From NCBI GenBank assembly GCA_021821225.1, contig JAKACR010000139.1, positions 1 through 7,356 on the forward strand: a stretch of 7,356 nucleotides of DNA, written 5' to 3'. Positions within the stretch are counted from its first letter, which is position 1. Each line of letters starts with the position of its first letter. Positions 1 to 6,259 of this stretch are shown piece after piece. Source of the stretch: Bacillota bacterium. Lineage in GTDB: Bacteria > Bacillota > Bacilli > Alicyclobacillales > SLC66. Under the pieces are notes generated by a model. It had not been told where the DNA came from and made no database searches. It saw only the letters and a program-made list of their open reading frames with translations. A program made the position numbers and the translations under genes.

Positions 1-689
1 TTCATGATTGCGTTGAAGATCATGCCCTGAAGTCCGTCTTTCCCGGCAACGTAGATCGGGTTGATGTGGTGGGACTGGAAGACCTGGCAGTCGTGGATGA
101 ACTGGTTCCACGTCATGGGAATCGCAAGGTGGTACTTGGCGAACAAGGTCTTGTTGTAAAATACGCCGGTCGTGGCGTACGTCGCCATCTCGACCCCGTA
201 GATCCCTCCGCGGAATCCTGCGGCCCTCTGCTGCACGCCGGGCAGGAAATTGTTCAGGAACGGCATGCCTTTGAAGTTGACAAGCTGGCCCGACGCCGCA
301 AGGGCCTGCACACCGCCCAGCGTCGCGTGCATGTAGGCAGGCGGCACAAAACTGCCAGGCGCAAATTCGGCCAGAACATCGACTGTCTTCGATTGCACCA
401 ATGTGTTGGACAAAGCGCCCCATGCGCCCTGGGCTGTCGGTGCGTACTCCAGTTTGACGGTCACGCCCGGATGCAGTTTTTCAAACGCCTGATCGATGAC
501 CTGTGTTGCCTTGATCGCCGGCGGATTCGTCCATTCCGCGACCAGCAGTGTCACCTTTGGCGGTGCGCTGGAAAATTTCCGGGCGGCGGAAACTGATGTC
601 GGATATGCCCCGGAATACGTCAAACCCAAGGCCAAAACGGACAGCGCCATGCCCGACGCTCCGACCGCAAGCCACTTGCGATGCTTCAT
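1..689 (-). CDS. ABC-transporter sugar-binding protein, N-terminal part (runs off left edge)
   Basis: This is an extracellular solute-binding protein of the family-1 sugar type, which captures a sugar or oligosaccharide outside the cell and delivers it to an ABC permease. About 229 residues are visible; the C-terminal half lies beyond the left edge. The start is the ATG at 689-687, preceded by AGAGGAGG at 704-697 with 7 nt spacing. Residues 1-35 form a signal peptide: basic MKHRK, a hydrophobic stretch (residues 7-25) and a probable signal-peptidase-I site at VSA35/A36. The mature protein opens with PKVTLLVAEW, continues with a helix before HPGVTVKLEY, and has GIYGVE and TGVFYNKTLFAKY followed by MTWNQFI, the typical family-1 pattern near the hinge. 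Oddly, no cysteine lipobox is present, although most Gram-positive binding proteins are lipoproteins. The gene diverges from the LacI gene and probably leads a leftward transporter operon. The family is secure; the substrate is unknown. Confidence 0.9.
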   Translation of the reverse strand, partial: MKHRKWLAVGASGMALSVLALGLTYSGAYPTSVSAARKFSSAPPKVTLLVAEWTNPPAIKATQVIDQAFEKLHPGVTVKLEYAPTAQGAWGALSNTLVQSKTVDVLAEFAPGSFVPPAYMHATLGGVQALAASGQLVNFKGMPFLNNFLPGVQQRAAGFRGGIYGVEMATYATTGVFYNKTLFAKYHLAIPMTWNQFIHDCQVFQSHHINPIYVAGKDGLQGMIFNAIM

Positions 690-731
690 AATGCCCCCTC
701 CTCTTTGATCACGATAGTCGTATTGTCTTTA

Positions 732-745
732 TGAAACCACTTACA
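732..745 (-). promoter_or_regulatory. LacI-family operator / cre-like site before the sugar-binding-protein gene
   Basis: The plus strand reads TGAAACCACTTACA; the coding strand of the target gene reads TGTAAGTGGTTTCA. This matches the cre/LacI consensus TGWAANCGNTWNCA at every position except the central G, which is A. It begins 6 nt past the predicted -10 box (757-752) and would cover the transcription start, a classic repression position. It matches the site at 948-961 in 12 of 14 positions and the reverse complement of the site at 2286-2299 in 11 of 14. Confidence 0.72.
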
Positions 746-751
746 CATATT

Positions 752-780
752 CTTCTACCACACTGCCGCAAAACTGTCAA
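752..780 (-). promoter_or_regulatory. Sigma-A promoter of the sugar-binding-protein gene
   Basis: On the minus strand, a perfect -35 box TTGACA (780-775) is followed after 17 bp by TAGAAG (757-752), a 4-of-6 match to the -10 consensus. Transcription would start near 745, inside the operator-like site, leaving a leader of roughly 55 nt before the ATG at 689. Confidence 0.65.
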
Positions 781-910
781 TCATTCATTTTCCCCGCTCT
801 TTTATTGCGGCGCGGAAACGAAACGGGGGTAAACGGATCTGCCATCCACTTATTCTCTAAGAGGTTTCCCGGTCTACAAACGATGGATTGCCACTGGAAC
901 AGACTCTCTA

Positions 911-939
911 TTGACGCGCAATGCCGAATCGACTACGAT
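911..939 (+). promoter_or_regulatory. Sigma-A promoter of the LacI-family regulator
   Basis: TTGACG (911-916) and TACGAT (934-939) are separated by exactly 17 bp, and each matches consensus in 5 and 4 of 6 positions respectively. The predicted start near 946 gives a leader of about 74 nt to the ATG at 1020. An operator-like 14-mer lies directly downstream at 948-961. Confidence 0.6.
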
Positions 940-947
940 GTCTTTGC

Positions 948-961
948 TGAAACCAGTTCCA
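948..961 (+). promoter_or_regulatory. LacI-family operator / cre-like site in the lacI leader (probable autoregulation)
   Basis: TGAAACCAGTTCCA fits TGWAANCGNTWNCA with one mismatch (A for the central G), the same deviation as in the site at 732-745. It starts 8 nt after the -10 box of the predicted lacI promoter, at about +3. Binding there would block transcription, which suggests that the regulator represses its own gene. Confidence 0.65.
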
Positions 962-1019
962 TATTGATCAATGCAAACTGTGTTTTATTCCTACTGAATT
1001 TTATTAAGGAGTTAACGGT

Positions 1020-2105
1020 ATGGATGATCGGACGACGGGGAAAAGAATCACCATCCGCGAGGTGGCGCAAGCGGCCGGCGTCAGCGTCGCGACCGTATCG
1101 CGGGTGCTAAACGGCAATAAGTACGTCAGCGAGGATGTGCTGGAATCCGTCCGGCGCGTGATCGCGGAGACGGGGTACCGACCCAGCCGCCTGGCCCAGA
1201 CGTTCGCGCGCGGATCGTCCCGCACCGTCACCCTGCTGTACGATGCACTCGATCCGGTTTCAGATTCGGGGGTCTGGTCCATGTTCGCCACGATCCTGTC
1301 GCTCGGGCTGCACGATGTGTTGAGCCAAGCCGACTACCAGTTGCGCATCCTCCATATCCCGCCGCAGCTGCATTCTCTGCAGGAAGAGGATATCCACTCC
1401 TGGATGATCGACGACGCCCGCATGGCAGAGGGAGATCCCCTCATCATCACGAATCCCCTGGCCGCCGATTCCCTTCTGGGATTCATCGTCCAGCGGCGCC
1501 ACCCCTGCGTCGTCATCGGAAAATGCGCTTCCCCCCTCGCCCTTCCCCAGATCGACCCGGACAACCTGGAGGGCGCGCGGCTGGCCACCGCACATCTGAT
1601 CGAACTCGGGCACGCGGACATCGCCTTCTTATGCCCACCCGTGCCCCACACGGTTGTCCAGGATCGCTACCAGGGCTTTCTCGAAGCAATCCAGTTGACA
1701 GGAGGACTCAGGGTGCGCGCCTGGCGCATGGAGACCCGCCCCAGCGGCTTTGCCTTTTCTTACGAGAGCGCCCGGCAGCGGGTCCATGAGGCTATTTTGC
1801 AAAAACAACTGCCGACCGCCATCGTGGCGTTCAACGATGAAATGGCGTTCGGCGCCATTCAGGCGCTGCACGCGCAAGGCATGCGGATTCCCGAAGACAT
1901 ATCCGTCACCGGATTCGACGACATGCCTCCGGCCCGCATGTACACCCCCCCACTGACGACTGTCCGCCAGGACATCCGCCAGTTGGGACAGCACGCCGCC
2001 CGTTCCCTGCTGCGCCAGGTGCAGGGCTACCCCGGCAATTCCCTCACCTTGTTGCCGGTATCTCTCGTCATCCGGGATTCCACATCCCCTCCAGGCGCGG
2101 AGTAG
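1020..2105 (+). CDS. LacI/GalR-family transcriptional regulator
   Basis: This is a 361-residue sugar-responsive DNA-binding repressor, within the usual family length of about 330-360. The start ATG at 1020 follows AAGGAG (1006-1011) with 8 nt spacing. Residues 10-40 form the LacI-type helix-turn-helix, with ITIREVAQAAGVSVATVSRV followed by LNG. The hinge helix lies at about 56-64. Its minor-groove-inserting position, usually Leu in an ARxL motif, is Phe62 in AQTF. The periplasmic-binding-protein-like effector domain follows from about residue 68. It carries family marks DPDN (179-182) before an LATAHLIELGH-type helix, FNDE (271-274), GFDD (298-301) and a C-terminal LTTVRQDIRQLG helix. The gene lies between the divergent transporter gene and the secreted hydrolase gene, so it probably controls both; similar sites sit in all three promoters. 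The effector is unknown, probably a sugar or oligosaccharide from the enzyme's substrate. No hairpin terminator follows, so readthrough into the hydrolase gene is possible. Confidence 0.95.
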   Translation: MDDRTTGKRITIREVAQAAGVSVATVSRVLNGNKYVSEDVLESVRRVIAETGYRPSRLAQTFARGSSRTVTLLYDALDPVSDSGVWSMFATILSLGLHDVLSQADYQLRILHIPPQLHSLQEEDIHSWMIDDARMAEGDPLIITNPLAADSLLGFIVQRRHPCVVIGKCASPLALPQIDPDNLEGARLATAHLIELGHADIAFLCPPVPHTVVQDRYQGFLEAIQLTGGLRVRAWRMETRPSGFAFSYESARQRVHEAILQKQLPTAIVAFNDEMAFGAIQALHAQGMRIPEDISVTGFDDMPPARMYTPPLTTVRQDIRQLGQHAARSLLRQVQGYPGNSLTLLPVSLVIRDSTSPPGAE

Positions 2106-2172
2106 CTTTGCAGGTCTTTATTCTGGCGGTGTCATCTGCGTGGAAAAGACGCGAAAAGCGCGGCGGATGGGA

Positions 2173-2237
2173 GAGTGGATTTTGCGCGGAAAAGCGAGAG
2201 TCCGAAAAGAATTATGAGAAAAACTGAGTGGATTTTG
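2173..2237. repeat. Two direct copies of GAGTGGATTTTG upstream of the hydrolase promoter
   Basis: The 12-mer GAGTGGATTTTG occurs exactly at 2173-2184 and 2226-2237, 53 bp apart (about five helical turns), with the second copy ending 15 bp before the -35 box. The same purine-rich stretch holds four GAAAAG hexamers (2143-2148, 2153-2158, 2189-2194, 2204-2209). The repeats could bind an activator or be remnants of local duplication; no known family is recognised. Confidence 0.5.
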
Positions 2238-2251
2238 AACCGAGAAGCCAG

Positions 2252-2278
2252 TTGACAAGTCAAAATATTTTCTATAGC
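2252..2278 (+). promoter_or_regulatory. Sigma-A promoter of the secreted hydrolase
   Basis: A perfect TTGACA (2252-2257) is followed by TATAGC (2273-2278) at 15 bp, or alternatively TAGCTT (2275-2280) at 17 bp. Transcription would start near 2285-2287, at the edge of the perfect operator at 2286-2299, with a leader of about 60 nt. The -35 box is certain as a sequence; which -10 is used is not. Confidence 0.6.
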
Positions 2279-2285
2279 TTTTCCC

Positions 2286-2299
2286 TGTAATCGGTTACA
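2286..2299 (+). promoter_or_regulatory. Perfect LacI-family operator / cre site before the hydrolase gene
   Basis: TGTAATCGGTTACA matches the consensus TGWAANCGNTWNCA at all specified positions and has TGTAA/TTACA arms around a TCGG centre. It starts 34 bp after the first base of the TTGACA box, against 35 and 37 bp for the two sites upstream, so all three occupy the same place relative to their promoters. The local LacI protein is the likely ligand; CcpA-mediated catabolite repression would use the same sequence. Confidence 0.8.
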
Positions 2300-2330
2300 C
2301 ACCTGTCTGAAGTAGCACCAATCCAATCTG

Positions 2331-2349
2331 TAAGGAGGTAGCATGCATG
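2331..2349 (+). promoter_or_regulatory. Ribosome binding site deciding the hydrolase start
   Basis: TAAGGAGGT (2331-2339) is nearly perfectly complementary to the 16S 3' end. Two ATGs follow, at 2343 and 2347, in different frames. The ATG at 2347 has the optimal 7-nt spacing and opens the long frame with a signal peptide. The ATG at 2343 is only 3 nt away and gives a 17-codon frame ending at 2396, so 2347 is the real start. Confidence 0.85.
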
Positions 2350-5300
2350 ACCCGTCACCGCGCGTGGAGACTGACCATGGCACTCTCCCTGCTTAGCTGG
2401 CTGGCATTGCCGTTGACAGCTCAGGCGGCGCAGGCCCCTGGAGGCGGCTCACTGTATTCGAGCACACCCATCCTGGCCGACAATTTTTCCTCGGGAAGTC
2501 TGTCCCCGTTTGTCGCCAATGACGGTCTTAGCCCCGGCGGCACCTGGCAGATCGCCAACAACAGCCTGGTGGCCACCGACTACGGCAGCGGCAGTCCACT
2601 GCCGAACCAGATTGCGGCTGTTCCGAACATGCCAGAGAATGTCGTGCTGGACACCACGTTCACCATCAACCAGGTGAACGCCCAGCAGTACTACCGCATC
2701 GGATTGTTTGGGCGCGGCAGCGCACCAGGAACAGGCATCTCGCAATGGGATTTGGTGCTGGATCACGGAACGCTCTCCATGATCAACCAGAACGTGAACT
2801 ACCCCGGCAGTGTGCCGTACTCGGTCTCTGCCGGGCAGTCGTATCACATGATGATGGTGATCGCGGGCAATTGGGTCGGCGGCAAGATCTGGCCCGTCGG
2901 CAGCAGCGAACCCTCCCAGTGGATGGTCAGTTCCCAATTCATCCCCACCGGCAATCTGACGTCGGTCGGCTTGGCCGCAGGAAACGCGGATGTGACGTTT
3001 CACAGCTTTGACGTATACCCCGCACCGCCCGGCCTTACGGTCACACCGACCCAGCCCGGCGCAGTCTTCTCCGGGCACGGTCCCGCGACCTACACGGCCG
3101 ATCTGCAGGCGAGCAGTTCCAATCAAGGCGGGCAATACTACGTCAACTATCTCGTGACCGGACTGAACGGTTCCACCATCAGCCAGGGTCAGGTCCCCAT
3201 CCAGCTTCCTGACGGTGGATCGGCACAAGCGTCAATCGTACTGCCGCTGCAGCAGTACGGGTACTATCACACGACATTCAGCCTGACCAACCAACAATCG
3301 ACGCTGCGGTACACACCGCAATTCCCGACTTCGCCGCAGCCCCCGACCAAGTCGGGACACATGCCGACGCCGCCGTCGGGACCGGCGTCCCAAAATCAGG
3401 CCGGCTCCGGCAAAAACGGGTTGACGCCTCCGCCCGGGCACACCTTGAATCTCCTGCCTTCGGCCCCCGGACAACTGGCTGTACCCGCGGCCGATCTGGC
3501 GGCAAGCACGACAACAGCTCCTGTCGAAAACACGACGGCCAGTATGGCCATGGTTTCCGCAAACGCCGCACTCGGCACACTGGATTCGTCATCGCCGTTC
3601 GGTGTCAACGGGCCGGGGAACCGCTTCGGGCCGATCACGAGCTCGCTCGAATCGCAATTCACAACCGCCGACACGCTCTTCAAGAAACAGGGGATTGAAT
3701 GGGCTCGCACGGAATTCATGTGGAACAACATCGAACCGAAACCGGGAGTGTACACCTGGAACACATCCGACGGCCTGGTCACCGCCGCTCACACCACCCA
3801 CATGAATCTGTTGGGACTGCTGGACTACTGGGGCAATTACGCCAATCCGTTCTCTGTAAACGGGGGGCCGCAGGTCAGCTTCTCAACCTTCCTGCAGGAG
3901 TACGACCAGTACATCCAGTCGGTCGTGCAGCGGTACATGCCCGGTGGAACGCTGGCCAAGCAGATGGGCTGGCAACATTACGGCATCACGGCGTGGGAGA
4001 TTTGGAACGAACCATCCACACCACAGTTCTGGCCCTCGCAAAATCCCACCCAATACGCCGAATTGGTGAAGTCGGCCAGCGCCGCCATCAAGGCCGTGGA
4101 CCCATCCGCCACCATCCTGGCTTATACGTGGCATCCAAACACCCTGGTCAGCGTCGCCGGAACCAACAGTTTTACGGGCCTCTCAATCCACTACTACTCC
4201 TATCCGGCTCCGCCGGGCGAGGCGTACTACTACGGCGGCGTCCAGAGTCTGCGCCAATTTCTCACTCAGAATAACATCGGCTCCGACCCCATCTGGATGA
4301 CAGAGAGCGGCTGGAGCACCAACAGCGCCACGCAAGTGCAACAGGCGCAGTACTTGGTGCGCGCAGAAATCCAGAGTCTCGCCGGTAGCCTGAACAAGTT
4401 TTTCATGTTTTCCTGGTATTATCCGGGAACCATTCCGGGTGGGGGATACGGCGAACTGACGGGCACGATGAATGCGCTGCAACCCAAGGTCAGCTACGCG
4501 GCGCTCGCCGGTCTGGCCAAGGAACTCACCGGCTACACGTCAGCCGGTTCTGTCAATCCGATCAACATGGGCTCCGCAATTCGAGCGTTCGCCTTCCAGA
4601 ACGGGCAGTCTTCGCTCGTCGCCGTCTGGTCGCCCAACGACAGCGGCAGCCTGACGCTCACGCACCCCGACAACGTACAGGCGTATGACTGGATGGGCAA
4701 TCCCATCGCCCTCACCGGCGGCAATCTGACCGTACCGCTCGGTGGTTCGCCCGTCTATCTCGTGGCCAACATGCCGCCGGCGCAACTTGCCCAGGCCGTC
4801 CAGCAGGGAACCGTCACCGGGATCGCGCCGGTCTCCATCAGCATCCAGAACCTGAACCATCTGCCCAACACGCTGCCCAATCTTCACCTCTCCATCACCA
4901 ACCAGATCAACAAGCCGCAGAGCGGAACAGTGACGGTGAACCTGCCCGCGGGATGGCAGGCGTCGCCAAACTCGACGACAGCGGCCACGTACACGCCGTC
5001 GCTCACCTTTGGCCCGCTGGCTCCCAGCGCCACGGTTTCACCCCTTCTGACGCTGTCCCGATTTGAAGCGAATACCACCAACCAGTACTCCGTACAGGCA
5101 ACGGCCACCCTGAACGAGAGTGGAACGGGGACACACACTTCGGCCGGACCGCCCTCTTCGGGCCAGACCGCGCCGACGACGGTGAGCGCAAGCGTGCCGA
5201 TATCCGTCTTCCAATCCGTTTACGGCACGCCTCCTCTCACCGGGACATTCCAAAACTGGGGGAATGCATCCCCCGTGTATTTGAACCGTCCCAGCCAGAA

Positions 5301-6171
5301 CATGGGGATCACCAACTGGAACCCCGCCGCGGAATCCACGATTGGATACACGATGTGGAACAAGCAGTACTTCTACTTTGCCGCCAAGGTCAAGGACCCG
5401 GTGTTCTACCAGCCGTACACAGGATGGATGATCTGGGCTGGCGACAGTATCCAGATGTACTGGGATCCGCAGAACCTAAAAACGACGGGATTTGTCTACG
5501 CAAATGGGGATACCGACATGGGACTCGCGTTGACGCCCGCCGGTCCCCAGGCATTTCGCTGGAGCGGGCCCGGATACGGTCTTCATCCGGATGTCAAGCT
5601 CACCATCGTGCACGGCAAAAACGCGGGAGACCTGTGGTACGAGGCGGCCATTCCAATGTCCGACCTGCCGTACTTCAGCGCCACGAACGGCCACCAATAT
5701 GGATTTGACTTCCTTGTGAACTACAACAACGGCGGTGGCAGGATAGGCTGGATGTGGCTCGCCCCCGGCATCGGCAATGCCTGGGATCCGGCCGATTTCC
5801 CCACCTTCACGCTGGTGAATTCGGCCGGGCTCGCCGCGGTGAGGCTCGATACCGGCACCCCGCAGGGCCAGGTCTCCTTTACGCCCAACCAGCAGGGAGC
5901 CGTATTGACCGTCACCAATACAGGTCTTGGCGCCATCAAGATCACTCTGTCCAGCGGCACCATCCTGTCTTTGGTCGCGCAAAGCGGAGCGGCAACGAGC
6001 GTGACGCCGAAAGGCGCCAATCCGACCGTGCCGATACTGGCAAACGGCACCACCTCGATCAATCTGGCGAACTACGTCACGCCATCCGCGAACATGACGC
6101 TGACGGCTTCCGCGGTGCCGACCTCGGGCACATCCGCCGTAATCGCCGTCGACAACGGCGTTCAGCCGTAG
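2347..6171 (+). CDS. Secreted multidomain clan GH-A glycoside hydrolase with NEW3-like and CBM9-like modules
   Basis: This 1274-residue enzyme probably cleaves beta-linked polysaccharide outside the cell. Residues 1-27 form a Sec signal peptide (TRHRAWR, hydrophobic core, AQA27/A28). Residues 42-225 resemble a LamG/concanavalin-like beta sandwich opening with DNFSSG. Residues 228-326 look like an Ig-like beta module, and 327-413 are a Pro/Ser/Thr/Ala-rich linker. The catalytic part (about 415-808) reads as a clan GH-A barrel, closest by eye to GH39 or GH5-like enzymes including PslG-type endoglycosidases. WEIWNEP carries the acid/base candidate Glu555, and IWMTESGW carries the nucleophile candidate Glu653, 98 residues later. 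A small beta domain ending YLVA closes it. Residues 825-925 fit a NEW3-like module (LHLSITNQ, VNLPAGW). Residues 958-1158 fit a CBM9/DOMON-like sugar-binding module (YFYFAAKVKD, AGDSIQMYWDP, YEAAIPMSDL). Residues 1159-1274 are an unassigned Ser/Thr/Ala tail. There is no cysteine, LPXTG motif or SLH domain, so it is probably released. Family and substrate are uncertain. Confidence 0.9.
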   Translation: MTRHRAWRLTMALSLLSWLALPLTAQAAQAPGGGSLYSSTPILADNFSSGSLSPFVANDGLSPGGTWQIANNSLVATDYGSGSPLPNQIAAVPNMPENVVLDTTFTINQVNAQQYYRIGLFGRGSAPGTGISQWDLVLDHGTLSMINQNVNYPGSVPYSVSAGQSYHMMMVIAGNWVGGKIWPVGSSEPSQWMVSSQFIPTGNLTSVGLAAGNADVTFHSFDVYPAPPGLTVTPTQPGAVFSGHGPATYTADLQASSSNQGGQYYVNYLVTGLNGSTISQGQVPIQLPDGGSAQASIVLPLQQYGYYHTTFSLTNQQSTLRYTPQFPTSPQPPTKSGHMPTPPSGPASQNQAGSGKNGLTPPPGHTLNLLPSAPGQLAVPAADLAASTTTAPVENTTASMAMVSANAALGTLDSSSPFGVNGPGNRFGPITSSLESQFTTADTLFKKQGIEWARTEFMWNNIEPKPGVYTWNTSDGLVTAAHTTHMNLLGLLDYWGNYANPFSVNGGPQVSFSTFLQEYDQYIQSVVQRYMPGGTLAKQMGWQHYGITAWEIWNEPSTPQFWPSQNPTQYAELVKSASAAIKAVDPSATILAYTWHPNTLVSVAGTNSFTGLSIHYYSYPAPPGEAYYYGGVQSLRQFLTQNNIGSDPIWMTESGWSTNSATQVQQAQYLVRAEIQSLAGSLNKFFMFSWYYPGTIPGGGYGELTGTMNALQPKVSYAALAGLAKELTGYTSAGSVNPINMGSAIRAFAFQNGQSSLVAVWSPNDSGSLTLTHPDNVQAYDWMGNPIALTGGNLTVPLGGSPVYLVANMPPAQLAQAVQQGTVTGIAPVSISIQNLNHLPNTLPNLHLSITNQINKPQSGTVTVNLPAGWQASPNSTTAATYTPSLTFGPLAPSATVSPLLTLSRFEANTTNQYSVQATATLNESGTGTHTSAGPPSSGQTAPTTVSASVPISVFQSVYGTPPLTGTFQNWGNASPVYLNRPSQNMGITNWNPAAESTIGYTMWNKQYFYFAAKVKDPVFYQPYTGWMIWAGDSIQMYWDPQNLKTTGFVYANGDTDMGLALTPAGPQAFRWSGPGYGLHPDVKLTIVHGKNAGDLWYEAAIPMSDLPYFSATNGHQYGFDFLVNYNNGGGRIGWMWLAPGIGNAWDPADFPTFTLVNSAGLAAVRLDTGTPQGQVSFTPNQQGAVLTVTNTGLGAIKITLSSGTILSLVAQSGAATSVTPKGANPTVPILANGTTSINLANYVTPSANMTLTASAVPTSGTSAVIAVDNGVQP

Positions 6172-6187
6172 AACCCTGTCGAATACG

Positions 6188-6231
6188 CACAAACAGACCG
6201 CCGATGCCTCTGCACCAGCGGTCTGTTTGTG
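6188..6231. terminator. Strong hairpin between convergent genes, possible bidirectional terminator
   Basis: CACAAACAGACCGC (6188-6201) pairs perfectly over 14 bp with GCGGTCTGTTTGTG (6218-6231) across a 16-nt loop. It lies 17 nt after the hydrolase stop codon and about 80 nt past the stop of the opposing uronate isomerase gene, the right place for a shared terminator. Neither strand has a T-tract after the stem (GCGACATC on plus, CGTATTCG on minus). It may therefore act with Rho or as a 3'-end stabiliser rather than as a textbook intrinsic terminator. Confidence 0.55.
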
Positions 6232-6259
6232 GCGACATCACCGCAAAGGCGATCTGTCG

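Larger units (their letters stand above)
690..1019. other. Divergent intergenic control region (no gene)
   Basis: This 330-bp gap separates the leftward sugar-binding-protein gene from the rightward LacI gene. It holds one promoter per direction (752-780 minus, 911-939 plus), one LacI/cre-type site downstream of each (732-745 and 948-961) and the two ribosome binding sites. A perfect 10-bp palindrome ATTGATCAAT at 963-972 follows the second operator in the predicted lacI leader; its role is unknown. The stretch between about 781 and 910 shows nothing I recognise. An open frame from 805 overlaps the lacI start but has no good ribosome binding site or family signature, so I do not call it. Confidence 0.7.

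Noticed and set aside
805..1110. A 101-codon plus-strand frame in the divergent intergenic region
   Set aside because: It overlaps the lacI promoter, operator and first 90 bases of lacI, lacks a convincing ribosome binding site and shows no family features.
2106..2251. Intrinsic terminator after the LacI gene
   Set aside because: I looked for a GC stem followed by T residues and found none; the region is purine-rich without convincing inverted repeats.
2343..2396. A 17-codon frame starting at ATG 2343, overlapping the hydrolase start, as a leader peptide
   Set aside because: It is only 3 nt from the ribosome binding site, has no attenuator-like structure and overlaps a better-spaced start; chance overlap in GCATGCATG is more likely.
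2449..3228. A 259-codon minus-strand frame antisense to the hydrolase N-terminal region
   Set aside because: It is long only because of third-position GC bias on the coding strand; no ribosome binding site or recognisable protein motif.
5258..5274. GGGGGA-ATGCA-TCCCCC hairpin inside the hydrolase gene as an internal terminator
   Set aside because: Only a 6-bp stem, no T-tract, in the middle of a continuous coding region at the start of the CBM9-like module.
5476..6192. A 238-codon minus-strand frame antisense to the hydrolase 3' end
   Set aside because: It is a shadow of the GC-rich hydrolase frame; its translation is Arg/Gly/His-rich with no domain signature and it crosses the hairpin.
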